A stretch of DNA of 64,000 bases from JAWLHU01 sp049325315 (GTDB lineage: Bacteria > Bacillota > Sulfobacillia > Symbiobacteriales > Symbiobacteriaceae). Below the pieces are notes generated by a model that was given only the letters and a program-made list of their open reading frames with translations, searched no databases and had not been told where the DNA came from. The stretch lies in the NCBI GenBank assembly GCA_049325315.1, contig JBMONB010000128.1:1-64000 (forward strand). Reading direction: 5' to 3'. Each line of letters opens with the position of its first letter. Position 1 is the stretch's first letter. Of the stretch, positions 29,217 through 37,035 are shown one piece after another. The position numbers and the translations under genes are program-made.

Positions 29217-29792
29217 ATGCCGCGTCAACTGACCCGCGCCGAGCAGGAGGCGCAGCGGGTGCTGGCACGGGCGAAAGAGGAGTTCCAGGCGCTGGAGGAG
29301 GACTGGCACTCCTACCTGCTCGATGTGGAGCTGCTGGCCAGCCTGCTCTTCAACCTGGGCGTGCAGCAGGTCCCCGACCTGCGGGTGGGCGGCCGGGAGT
29401 ACGCCGCCTTCCTGGAGGCCAGCCAGGGGCTCATCGTGGTGGAGGCGAATCACCACGAGCACCGGCGCCGCTTCTCCGTCGCCCACGAGGTGGGCCATTT
29501 CGTCTTGCACTACCTGCCCAGGACCGGCGGCGACACCTACCGCTGCACCCCGTCGGACATGGAGCGGGGGAGCGAGCCCACCGGGACCGGGGCCGGGGTT
29601 ACGCATGGGCGGCAGGAGTGGGAGGCGAACCTCTTCGCCGCCGAGCTGCTGATGCCCGAGCAGCCGGTGCTGGCCATGTACCGGGTGGTGGGCGGGAGCG
29701 TCAGCCGGCTGGCGAAACACTTCTGCGTATCGCCGCAGGCAATGGAGATTCGGCTGAAGCGGCTTCCGCTGCCCTTCCGGCCCAAGCGGTAG
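29217..29792 (+). CDS. ImmA/IrrE-family metallo-endopeptidase
   Basis: This is a 191-residue protein with ATG 7 bases after AAGGAGGA and 12 bases after the ATPase gene. The zinc motif HEVGH lies in RRRFSVAHEVGHFVLHY near residues 88-92. A second conserved block, WEANLFAAELLMP, supplies the third ligand region. The C-terminal LAKHFCVSPQAMEIRLKRL is the usual short helical end. Relatives cleave repressors or regulators in response to DNA damage or phage. No XRE repressor partner is adjacent. Its base composition is host-like, unlike the preceding ATPase, so the pairing may be recent. Confidence 0.85.
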   Translation: MPRQLTRAEQEAQRVLARAKEEFQALEEDWHSYLLDVELLASLLFNLGVQQVPDLRVGGREYAAFLEASQGLIVVEANHHEHRRRFSVAHEVGHFVLHYLPRTGGDTYRCTPSDMERGSEPTGTGAGVTHGRQEWEANLFAAELLMPEQPVLAMYRVVGGSVSRLAKHFCVSPQAMEIRLKRLPLPFRPKR

Positions 29793-29934
29793 ACTGCGTT
29801 AGTCGGTCCCCGTGTCGAGAAAAGGTGAGCGAAAACCAGGACACGCCTTCAGGTTTCGACATACCCAAAGGCGTGTTCTGTGCACTAGATTGGTCGCCGC
29901 CGTCCATCATTTGGGACGGTGACTGCGGGCTCCT

Positions 29935-29961
29935 GGGCGCCCCCATTCGGGCGTCCCTTTT
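29935..29961 (+). terminator. Possible terminator
   Basis: GGGCGCC pairs with GGCG(t)CCC (one bulged base) and is followed by TTTT. It lies 140 bases beyond the peptidase gene. Confidence 0.5.
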
Positions 29962-30042
29962 CATTGTGGTCAGAGCGGGTGAACCTCTGGGTTTGCTTGG
30001 CACCCACCGGCCGGACGCTCAATCCATCGTGAGCATGACATT

Positions 30043-30210
30043 GTAAGGCCTTGGGTTCGTCTTGTGAGACCTTGGGTTCGTCTTGTGAGACCTTGGGTTC
30101 GTCTTGTAAGACCTTGGGTTCGTCTTGTAAGACCTTGGGTTCGTCTTGTAAGACCTTGGGTTCGCATTGTGAAGGCTTGGGCTTGCCTTGTAAGGCCTTG
30201 GGTTCGCATT
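30043..30210. repeat. Tandem array, 8 units of 21 bp
   Basis: The units run from 30043, 30064, 30085 and so on with the pattern GTRAGACCTTGGGTTCGTCTT. Units 2-5 are nearly identical; the first and the last three vary (GTAAGGCC, TTCGCATT, GTGAAGGC). There are no spacers and there is no evidence of coding use. Confidence 0.9.
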
Positions 30211-30424
30211 GAATCTCATGTGCAGTTCTTGTGTCTTACTGATGATCTCAGTGTCCAACACACGGTCCGTCCTCGCGTCGTGTTTTGTGCTCCGTTGTTT
30301 ATGCAGGGTCAGCCTGGGAAGCCCGAACAGCAAGGGTTCGGTAGCTGACTTTCTCCTGTGGGATATGCAACGATGAATATCGGCAAGCTTTCCTTCCCGC
30401 GTCCCCGGTCCATAGGAGTCCCAT

Positions 30425-30480
30425 CGCGTCCGGTGGGGAGGTATGGCCAACCCCTATGGGCTGGGGGCCATCTGACGCAG
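30425..30480 (+). other. Structured G-rich block upstream of the S9 peptidase
   Basis: ATGGCC (30443-30448) pairs with GGCCAT (30466-30471), with CCC/GGG inside. GCGTC (about 30426) pairs with GACGC (about 30474) outside. It does not fit a riboswitch class I can name. Confidence 0.35.
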
Positions 30481-30621
30481 GCAAGGGAAGGCAACCCCTG
30501 AAACCCGCACCGGGCAAGGGCGTGGCAGATCATCCCCAACGGTTTGTAAGCGCTTGTGAGCGTTTGTAAGAGAGATGGTACTCCTTGTGAGGCAGCAGGT
30601 AAGTCACCCGACTCGCCATTG

Positions 30622-30651
30622 CCCCCAGACTGCCGGCCAGCAGTCTGGGGG
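30622..30651 (+). terminator. 12-bp perfect hairpin in the S9 peptidase leader
   Basis: CCCCCAGACTGC pairs with GCAGTCTGGGGG around a six-base loop, followed by GGCCGCATTTTC. It lies about 110 bases before the S9 peptidase start. It could end an upstream transcript or act as an attenuator. Confidence 0.55.
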
Positions 30652-30758
30652 GGCCGCATTTTCATGGATCAAATCTGTCCGAATAGCAGGGTTGCCCGCC
30701 CTCCAGGGCCAATTACTTCATGAGACGAACTTTTTCTCAGCAGGGGGACTCAGACACA

Positions 30759-32957
30759 ATGACAGCAGAGACACCCCAGAAGTCGCTTCAGTTGGCCGAC
30801 TACTACCGACTCAACACCCTGTCCGAGGTCGCCGTCTCTCCCGACGGTCGCCAGGCCGTCTACGTGCAGCGATCCAGCCGTAAGTCGAAGAACGACCACT
30901 ACACCAACCTCTGGCTGGTACAGACCGACGGCGCCGGACCGACCCACCGGCTGACCCGCACCCTCAGCCGCGACAGCTCCCCGGGCTTCTCCCCCGACGG
31001 CCGGTACCTCGCCTTCCTCTCCACCCGCGAGCACGAGATCGAGGTGGCGGAGAGCCAGGCCGAGGAGGCCAAGAACTCCAATGGCAAGCCCAAGAACGGC
31101 AAACCCAAGAGCCAGGTCTGGCTCCTCGACCTGGTGCGCGGCGGCGAGCCGCGCCAGGTGACCGCGCTCCCCGAGGGGGTCAGCGCCTTTGACTGGGCGC
31201 CCGACTCGGCCCGCCTCGTGGTGGTGGCCCGCACCCCTTCCCCGGCCCAGAAGAAGTACCTGGAAGCGATTCGGGGCGAGGAGCGCGGCCCGGTTCAGCT
31301 CCGGCGCATGCAGCACAAGGCCGACGGACGGGGCTTCCTCGACGAGGTGAAGACCCACCTGCACGTGGTCGATGTGGCCAGCCGGGCGATTACCCAGCTA
31401 ACCGACGGCCCCTGCGATGAGAGCGAGGCCCGGTGGTCGCCCGACGGCCAGTGGATCGCCTTCGGCTCCAACCGCACCGGCAACGCCGACAGCAACCGTC
31501 GCCGGGACCTCTGGCTGATCCGGCCAGATGGCGGCGAGTGCAGGCGGCTCACCTTCGGCGATCTGAACGCAGCCGGGCTCGCCTGGTCGCCCGACTCCCG
31601 TCACATCGCCTTCATCTCCAACCTGGAGCCCGAGAATGCCTATAAGCTTCGTCATGCCCTGGTGGTCGAGGTCGCCTCCGCCCGGCCCGTGGCCGACCTG
31701 GCCGCCTGCGTCGGCGAGGGCTGGTCGGACCTGGGCGGCACCGTGCCCGACCTGGTGGGCGGGCAGGACCCGGTGGCCGCGGCCCGTCGCTACCCGGTGC
31801 CGGTGCAGCAGACCCCCTATCGCATCTTGACCGGCGGTCTTGACCGGACCATGATGAGCGCCCCGACCTGGCTGGACAACGACCGGGTGCTGATTCGGGC
31901 GGGGGACCGGGGCCAGACCCGGCTCCTGGTGGCGAGCCTCAACGGCGAGGCCGGCTTCATCTACCCGACCGACCGCTTCCAGGAGCTCTCCCTGGCTGCG
32001 GCAGCCGGCGGGCGAGTGGTGTTCAGCCTCGATGGCCCGCAGAGCGGGCCTGACCTCTATGCGCTGCCCGCGGACAATCTCGCAGGCGCAGAGCCCGTGC
32101 GGCTGACCGCCATCAACGAGGCGCTGATGGCGGAGCGGGAGCTTGCCCGCTACGAGCGCATCGAGTTCACCGGCAGCCTGGGCGACCGGGTGGAGGCGCT
32201 GGTGGCGGTTCCGCCAGGCTGGTCGCCGGAGGCGGGCCCCGCCCCGCTGATCGTCTCGATTCACGGCGGCCCCATGTCCTACGACAACCCCGCCTTCCAC
32301 TTCCTGCGCCAGTACTGGGCCGGCATGGGCTACCTGGTGCTCATGGTCAACTACCACGGGTCGATCAGCTACGGCGAGGCCTTCTGCGAGTCGATTCGCG
32401 GCTCCTGGGGGCCGGTGGAGCACGGCGACCTGGAGGCCGGGGTGGACCAACTGGTGGCCCTGGGCTGGGCCGACCCGGAGCGGCTCTTCGTCACCGGCTT
32501 CAGCCAGGGCGGCATTATGACCAACTGGGCCGTCGGCCACACCGACCGCTTCCGGGCGGCGGTTAGCGAGCACGGCATGTGGAACTACCATATCTCCTTC
32601 GGCACCGACGACTGCCACCTCTGGTGGCAGGACGACATGGGCGTTCCCTGGCAGAACCCGGAGACCTATGCCAAGGCCTCGCCCGCCTCGGGGCTGGAGA
32701 AGATCAAGACCCCGACCTTGATTATGGCGGGCGAGCACGACTGGCGCTGCCCGCTGGTGGAGTCGGAGCAGATGTATGTCGCGCTGCAGAAGCGGGGCGT
32801 GCCGACCCAGCTGGTGGTCTACCAGGGCGAGTGGCATGCGGTCAGCCGGCCCCGCCGCATGATCGACCGCATCCGGCGTATCTGTAACTGGTTCGCCCAG
32901 TACGGCGGCATCTCCCTGACCGACGAGAGCGCCGAGGGCTACCCCAACGTGGAGTAG
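30759..32957 (+). CDS. S9-family serine peptidase (acylaminoacyl/dipeptidyl peptidase type)
   Basis: This is a 732-residue protein. The ATG at 30759 (after AGGGGGA) is preferred to one at 30720. The N-terminal two thirds form a WD40/TolB-like propeller with repeated WSPDGQWIAF and WSPDSRHIAF units. The C-terminal alpha/beta hydrolase has the nucleophile in TGFSQGGIM, the acid in AGEHDWRCP and the histidine in GEWHAVSRP. No signal peptide is seen, so it is probably cytosolic, trimming short peptides. It suits the neighbouring peptide and amino-acid transport genes. Confidence 0.92.
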   Translation: MTAETPQKSLQLADYYRLNTLSEVAVSPDGRQAVYVQRSSRKSKNDHYTNLWLVQTDGAGPTHRLTRTLSRDSSPGFSPDGRYLAFLSTREHEIEVAESQAEEAKNSNGKPKNGKPKSQVWLLDLVRGGEPRQVTALPEGVSAFDWAPDSARLVVVARTPSPAQKKYLEAIRGEERGPVQLRRMQHKADGRGFLDEVKTHLHVVDVASRAITQLTDGPCDESEARWSPDGQWIAFGSNRTGNADSNRRRDLWLIRPDGGECRRLTFGDLNAAGLAWSPDSRHIAFISNLEPENAYKLRHALVVEVASARPVADLAACVGEGWSDLGGTVPDLVGGQDPVAAARRYPVPVQQTPYRILTGGLDRTMMSAPTWLDNDRVLIRAGDRGQTRLLVASLNGEAGFIYPTDRFQELSLAAAAGGRVVFSLDGPQSGPDLYALPADNLAGAEPVRLTAINEALMAERELARYERIEFTGSLGDRVEALVAVPPGWSPEAGPAPLIVSIHGGPMSYDNPAFHFLRQYWAGMGYLVLMVNYHGSISYGEAFCESIRGSWGPVEHGDLEAGVDQLVALGWADPERLFVTGFSQGGIMTNWAVGHTDRFRAAVSEHGMWNYHISFGTDDCHLWWQDDMGVPWQNPETYAKASPASGLEKIKTPTLIMAGEHDWRCPLVESEQMYVALQKRGVPTQLVVYQGEWHAVSRPRRMIDRIRRICNWFAQYGGISLTDESAEGYPNVE

Positions 32958-32963
32958 CAAGAA

Positions 32964-32994
32964 AGGAGGCCGCCCACGCCATGGGCGGCCTCCT
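32964..32994. terminator. Terminator between convergent genes
   Basis: AGGAGGCCGCCCA pairs with TGGGCGGCCTCCT around a five-base loop just after the S9 peptidase stop. It also serves the opposing phosphoribosyltransferase gene. Confidence 0.8.
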
Positions 32995-33008
32995 GCGGCC
33001 TCCTTCGC

Positions 33009-33680
33009 CTACACACGCCCTGTCTCTCTGGCCCGTAAGAGCGCCAGCACCTCTTCGTCCGATGCCGGCTCGAACCGGCGATAGACCTGGCCCACGTGGG
33101 TGAAGCCGGGAGGGGTGGTCAGACAGAGCAGGTCATCTACAGCCCCGGCAAAGATTCGCTCCACACCGGGCGGCCCCACCGGGACGGCCAGAATCAGCCT
33201 GGCGGCGCCCAGCCGCCGCAGCCACCGCAGGGCAGCCAGCGCCGTGGCGCCCGTGGCGATGCCGTCGTCGACCACGACCACCGTGCGGCTCGCCGGCTGG
33301 GGCTGGGGTCGCCCGCCCCGCAGCAGGCGGTTCCGCTGGTGCCACTCCGCCTTGGCCGTGCTCACCGCCTGATCGAGCAGCGTCCGGCTCAGGTGCCCCT
33401 CGGCGGCCCAGGAACTCAGGAGCGGGTCGCCGTCGGGGCCGATGGCGCCAATGGCCGCTTCAGGGTAGTCAGGGTGCCCGATCTTCCGCACGATCAGGGC
33501 ATCCAGTGGCGCCTTCAGCCGGCGGGCCAGTTCGGCGGCCACGACGATCCCGCCGCGCGGAAGCCCAAGCACCAGGGGGGGTTCTGTCCGGTCCGGGTCA
33601 GCCAGTGCAGGCCACCGGCGAACCAGCGCCTCTCCCAACGAACGGCCTGCCTCCACCCGGTTGGCAAAGATCAACGTCAC
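33009..33680 (-). CDS. Phosphoribosyltransferase-family protein
   Basis: This is a 223-residue protein. The PRPP-binding signature VVVVDDGIATGAT lies near residues 125-137. It is preceded by LGLPRGGIVVAAELA and a KIGHPDYPEAAIGA loop, the pattern of the stand-alone phosphoribosyltransferases often annotated as putative regulators. The base or acceptor substrate cannot be read from sequence. It is a single gene with its own promoter region to the right, reading toward the shared terminator. Confidence 0.82.
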   Translation of the reverse strand: MTLIFANRVEAGRSLGEALVRRWPALADPDRTEPPLVLGLPRGGIVVAAELARRLKAPLDALIVRKIGHPDYPEAAIGAIGPDGDPLLSSWAAEGHLSRTLLDQAVSTAKAEWHQRNRLLRGGRPQPQPASRTVVVVDDGIATGATALAALRWLRRLGAARLILAVPVGPPGVERIFAGAVDDLLCLTTPPGFTHVGQVYRRFEPASDEEVLALLRARETGRV

Positions 33681-33847
33681 TCCTGAGCCACCCTCCTTCC
33701 TCCATCCAGCCAGACCGCCTTGTGATCACCTTCAATGTATACCAACCGGCCACTTTGCGGAAGGAAAAGAGACCCAGCGAGAGGTAACGACACATTCATC
33801 GTGTAATTGTTACAGTCAGTCTCTCATCAATAGACGGAGGTGCCGAT

Positions 33848-35038
33848 ATGTCCAGCAAGAGCCTGCAGGAACTGGTTCGGGAAGTGGTCCCCTTCGGCGT
33901 CGAAGCCCGGCGCTGGCTCCACCAGCATCCGGAGCTGAGCTTCCAGGAGAAGGAGACCTCGGCCTATGTTGCCGCCAAGCTGCGGGAGATGGGCTATGAG
34001 CCCCAGGTGGGCATCGGCGGTGGCTATGGCATCAAGGCGGTCCTCAAGGGCGCCCGTCCTGGTCGGACCATCGCCCTGCGGGCCGATATGGACGCCCTGC
34101 CCATCGCAGAGGAGACCGGTCTCCCCTTCGCCTCCACCATCCCGGGGGTGATGCACGCCTGCGGCCACGACATGCACACCGCCACGCTGCTGGCGACGGC
34201 GAAGGCGCTCAAGTCGCTGGAGGGCGAACTGGCGGGGAACGTGGTCTTCATCTTCCAGCCGGCCGAGGAGACGCTGCCGGGCGGCGCCATCTCGATGATC
34301 CGGGATGGGGTGCTGGAGAACCCGCACGTCGATGCGGTCTTTGGCATGCACGTGGACCCCTTCCTGCCCGCCGGCCAGCTGGCCTTCGGGGCGGGACCCC
34401 GCTACGCTGCGGCCGACATGTTCGACGTGACCATCTACGGCCGGGGCGGCCACGGCGCGGCGCCGCACCAGACGGTGGATGCGGTGCTGGTTGGAGCGCA
34501 GGTCGTCAGCGCCCTGCAGCACATTCACAGCCGCCAGATGGATCCCATGGACCAGCTGGTGGTGACGGTGGGGCACTTCCAGGCGGGCTCCAAGCACAAT
34601 ATCATCGCCGACACCGCCCTGCTGCAGGGCACCGTCCGGAACATGAGCCCGGCGCTGCGGGAGCGCATCGCCGCCATGATGGAACAGGTGATCGCCGGGG
34701 TCTGCGCCACCTACGGCGCCGGCTTCAAGTTCGATTATCACCGGGGCTACCCGGTGCTGGTGAACGACCCGGCTATGACCGAGGTGGCCCGGGCTGCCGG
34801 GGCCAAGACTGTGGGGGCCGACTCGGTCAAGGAGTCGCCGTCGGCCATGTACGGCGAGGACTTCTCCTACTTCCTGCAGGAGCGGCCCGGCTCCTTCGGC
34901 AGCCTCGGCGCCCGGGAGCCGGATGCCACCGAGTGCTACCCCTGCCATCACCCCAAGCTCATGGTTGCCGATGAGCAGGCGATGCCGGTGGGGGTGGCCT
35001 ACTACCTGAACCTCGTGACCACCTATCTCGCCGGTTAA
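33848..35038 (+). CDS. M20-family metal-dependent amidohydrolase (N-acyl amino acid deacylase type)
   Basis: This is a 396-residue protein with ATG after GGAGGTGCC. Family motifs are LHQHPELSFQE, ADMDALPI, HACGHDMHTA (metal Cys/His/Asp), FIFQPAEE (catalytic and metal Glu), a dimerisation GRGGHGAAPHQ and the late CHHPKLMV. Relatives hydrolyse N-acyl amino acids, hippurate or IAA-amino acid conjugates to the free amino acid. It fits a peptide-using cell. The exact acyl group is not determinable. Confidence 0.9.
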   Translation: MSSKSLQELVREVVPFGVEARRWLHQHPELSFQEKETSAYVAAKLREMGYEPQVGIGGGYGIKAVLKGARPGRTIALRADMDALPIAEETGLPFASTIPGVMHACGHDMHTATLLATAKALKSLEGELAGNVVFIFQPAEETLPGGAISMIRDGVLENPHVDAVFGMHVDPFLPAGQLAFGAGPRYAAADMFDVTIYGRGGHGAAPHQTVDAVLVGAQVVSALQHIHSRQMDPMDQLVVTVGHFQAGSKHNIIADTALLQGTVRNMSPALRERIAAMMEQVIAGVCATYGAGFKFDYHRGYPVLVNDPAMTEVARAAGAKTVGADSVKESPSAMYGEDFSYFLQERPGSFGSLGAREPDATECYPCHHPKLMVADEQAMPVGVAYYLNLVTTYLAG

Positions 35039-35060
35039 CGACCTGCTTATTAAATAGAAG

Positions 35061-35095
35061 GAACCCACCGCTGGCCTTTGCGCCAAAGGTGGGTT
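35061..35095. terminator. Terminator between M20 gene and oppC
   Basis: GAACCCACC pairs with GGTGGGTTC, with an inner CTTTGCGCCAAAG-like fold, followed by TTCTTCTT. It is placed between convergent genes. Confidence 0.75.
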
Positions 35096-35105
35096 CTTCT
35101 TGTCC

Positions 35106-36032
35106 TTACTGCTTGAGACGGGGGTCCAGCGTATCCCGCAGCCAGTCGCCCATCAGGTTGAGGCCCAACACCGTGATCTGCAGCGCCAGGCCCGGGAAGG
35201 TGGCGACCCACCAGTGGGTGGTAATGTAGTTGCGGCCATCGGCCAGCATACCACCCCAGGTGACGGTGGGCGGCTGAATACCCAGCCCCAGGAAGGTGAG
35301 CGCTGACTCGGCGATGATCACCCGGGGCACCTCCAGGGTGGAGAGTACGATCAGCGTACCGATCACGTTGGGCAAGACGTGCCGCCGGATCGTGGCCCCA
35401 TCGTTGTTGCCCAGCGCCTGTGAGGCGACCACGAACTCTCGCTCCCGCAGGGCCAGCACCTCGGAACGCACCACCCGGGCGTAGATCACCCAGCCGGCGA
35501 CGCCCAGGACCGCCACCGTCTTCCAGACGCCGGTGCCCAGCACCGCCATGATCGCCAGGGCGAGGAGCGTGAAGGGGAAGGCGAGCTGAATGTCGCCCAG
35601 GCGGCCGATCACGTCGTCGAGCCGTCCGCCCTTGAAGCCGCCGATCAACCCCAGCGTCACACCGAGGCCGCCCGAGATCAGCACAGCGCTCAGGCCGACC
35701 AGCAGGGAGACCCGGGAGCCGTAGATCAGCCGGCTCAAGATGTCGCGTCCCAGGTGGTCGGTGCCGAGCCAGTAGCTGGGGTTGGCGCCCTCCATCCAGA
35801 AGGGCGGGAGGAGCTTGTGCTCGATCTCCTGGAGAATCGGGTCATGCGGGGAGATCACCGGGGCGAAGATGGCGGCGAAGACCACGCCTGCCACCACCAG
35901 GACCCCGAACAGGGAAAGCTTGCGCCGCCAAAGGTTGCGGAGCGCCCGCCGCCGCAAGCGCTGGGCCGGGGTGGGTTCTGCCGGCGCCTCAGCCGGTTTC
36001 TTCACCGTCGCTTCTGCTGCCATCGAATCCAC
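35106..36032 (-). CDS. Oligopeptide/dipeptide ABC transporter permease (OppC/DppC type)
   Basis: This is a 308-residue membrane protein. A first transmembrane helix (FGVLVVAGVVFAAIFAPVI) follows a charged N-terminus. The large loop GTDHLGRDILSRLIYGSRVSL is a diagnostic OppC signature, and the permease EAA-type loop near ALGNNDGATIRRHVLPNV contacts the ATPase. It is last of a three-gene operon (binding protein, permease B, permease C) with only 3 bases from the upstream permease. The ATPase genes expected in this family are not in the window. Confidence 0.92.
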   Translation of the reverse strand: MDSMAAEATVKKPAEAPAEPTPAQRLRRRALRNLWRRKLSLFGVLVVAGVVFAAIFAPVISPHDPILQEIEHKLLPPFWMEGANPSYWLGTDHLGRDILSRLIYGSRVSLLVGLSAVLISGGLGVTLGLIGGFKGGRLDDVIGRLGDIQLAFPFTLLALAIMAVLGTGVWKTVAVLGVAGWVIYARVVRSEVLALREREFVVASQALGNNDGATIRRHVLPNVIGTLIVLSTLEVPRVIIAESALTFLGLGIQPPTVTWGGMLADGRNYITTHWWVATFPGLALQITVLGLNLMGDWLRDTLDPRLKQ

Positions 36033-36035
36033 CTC

Positions 36036-36953
36036 CTAGGAGTAGCGAATGCGGGGATCCAGGAGCCCGTACAGAACGTCAGTGGCCAGGTTGATCACCA
36101 CGATGATCAGGGCGAAGAGGAAGACCGCCGCCTGGACCACGTAGAAGTCACGGTTGTAGATCGCCTTGACCACAAAGCTGCCCACGCCCGGCCAGGCGTA
36201 GATTGTCTCGGTAATCACCGAGCCGCTGAGCAGGGCGCCCAGGTGCAGGCCGATCACCGTCACCACCGGGATCAGGGCGTTGCGCAGGGCGTGCTTGTAC
36301 AGCACGGAGCGCTCGTTAATTCCCTTGGCCCGGGCGGTGCGGATAAAGTCCTGGGTCATCACCTCGAGCATGCCAGAGCGGAGCATCCGCATGATAGAGG
36401 CCGAGGTGTAGGCGGCCAGTGTGGCGGCCGGCAAGATATACGAGGTCCAGTCAGACTTGCCGCCGGCGGGCAGCCACTTCAGCTGCACGCCGAAGACGAT
36501 GATCAGCAGGATACCGAGCCAGTAGACCGGCATCGACTGGCCCAGCAGGGCCAGCACCGTGCCAACGGTATCGACGAAGGAGCCGCGACGGGTTGCCCCG
36601 ATTACCCCAACGGGAATGGCGATGCCAATCGCCATGGCCAGGGCCACCAGCGACAGGTTCAGCGTGGCGGGCATCCGCTCGAAGATCAGCATCATTGCCG
36701 GCTCCTGGTGGCGGAGCGAGTCACCGAAGTCGAGGAAGAGGACACCCTTCAGGTACTCGAGGAATTGAATGATCATCGGCCGGTTAAAGCCAAGCTGCGT
36801 CCGCAGCAGTTCGATATCCGCCTCGGTCGCATCGAGCGGCGCCATCAGACGAACCGGGTCGCCGGTCATACGAGTGATTAGGAAGACGGCCACAGTCACG
36901 CCCAAGATCACGATCACGGCGTGGCCCAGTCGCTTCATCAGGTAGCGAGTCAC
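36036..36953 (-). CDS. Oligopeptide/dipeptide ABC transporter permease (OppB/DppB type)
   Basis: This is a 305-residue protein with the N-terminal signature TRYLMKRLGHAVIVILGVT, a FLDFGDSL loop, and the coupling loop RTARAKGINERSVLYKHALRN, all typical of OppB. Six membrane helices are expected. It forms the heteromeric pore with the C-type permease and receives peptides from the lipoprotein encoded upstream. Confidence 0.92.
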   Translation of the reverse strand: MTRYLMKRLGHAVIVILGVTVAVFLITRMTGDPVRLMAPLDATEADIELLRTQLGFNRPMIIQFLEYLKGVLFLDFGDSLRHQEPAMMLIFERMPATLNLSLVALAMAIGIAIPVGVIGATRRGSFVDTVGTVLALLGQSMPVYWLGILLIIVFGVQLKWLPAGGKSDWTSYILPAATLAAYTSASIMRMLRSGMLEVMTQDFIRTARAKGINERSVLYKHALRNALIPVVTVIGLHLGALLSGSVITETIYAWPGVGSFVVKAIYNRDFYVVQAAVFLFALIIVVINLATDVLYGLLDPRIRYS

Positions 36954-36983
36954 CGGTCAACCCCCCTTGAGTCTTAGAGAACA

Positions 36984-37007
36984 GGGCCGCCCCGGGCGGG
37001 GCGGCCC
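36984..37007 (-). other. Intercistronic hairpin between the binding-protein and permease genes
   Basis: GGGCCGCCCC-gggc-GGGGCGGCCC is a perfect 10-bp stem with no T run. Such hairpins often protect the abundant binding-protein mRNA or reduce read-through into the permeases. Confidence 0.6.
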
Positions 37008-37035
37008 CCAGTGCTCTGGTTTTGATGCCAGGGTT

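Larger units (their letters stand above)
29793..30758. other. 966-base region without a supported gene
   Basis: Contents in order: an inverted pair ACACGCCTT/AAGGCGTGT (29841-29876), a small hairpin with T run (29935-29961), the 21-bp array (30043-30210), and a lower-G+C stretch to 30400. These are followed by a structured G-rich block (30425-30480), a short TTTGTAAGCG-like triple repeat (30543-30571) and a long hairpin (30622-30651). Frames open through the array exist on both strands only because its unit is a multiple of three. Confidence 0.7.

Noticed and set aside
30064..30348. Protein of repeated RPWVRLV units
   Set aside because: It is only the 21-bp array read in frame; no ribosome site, and both strands are equally open.
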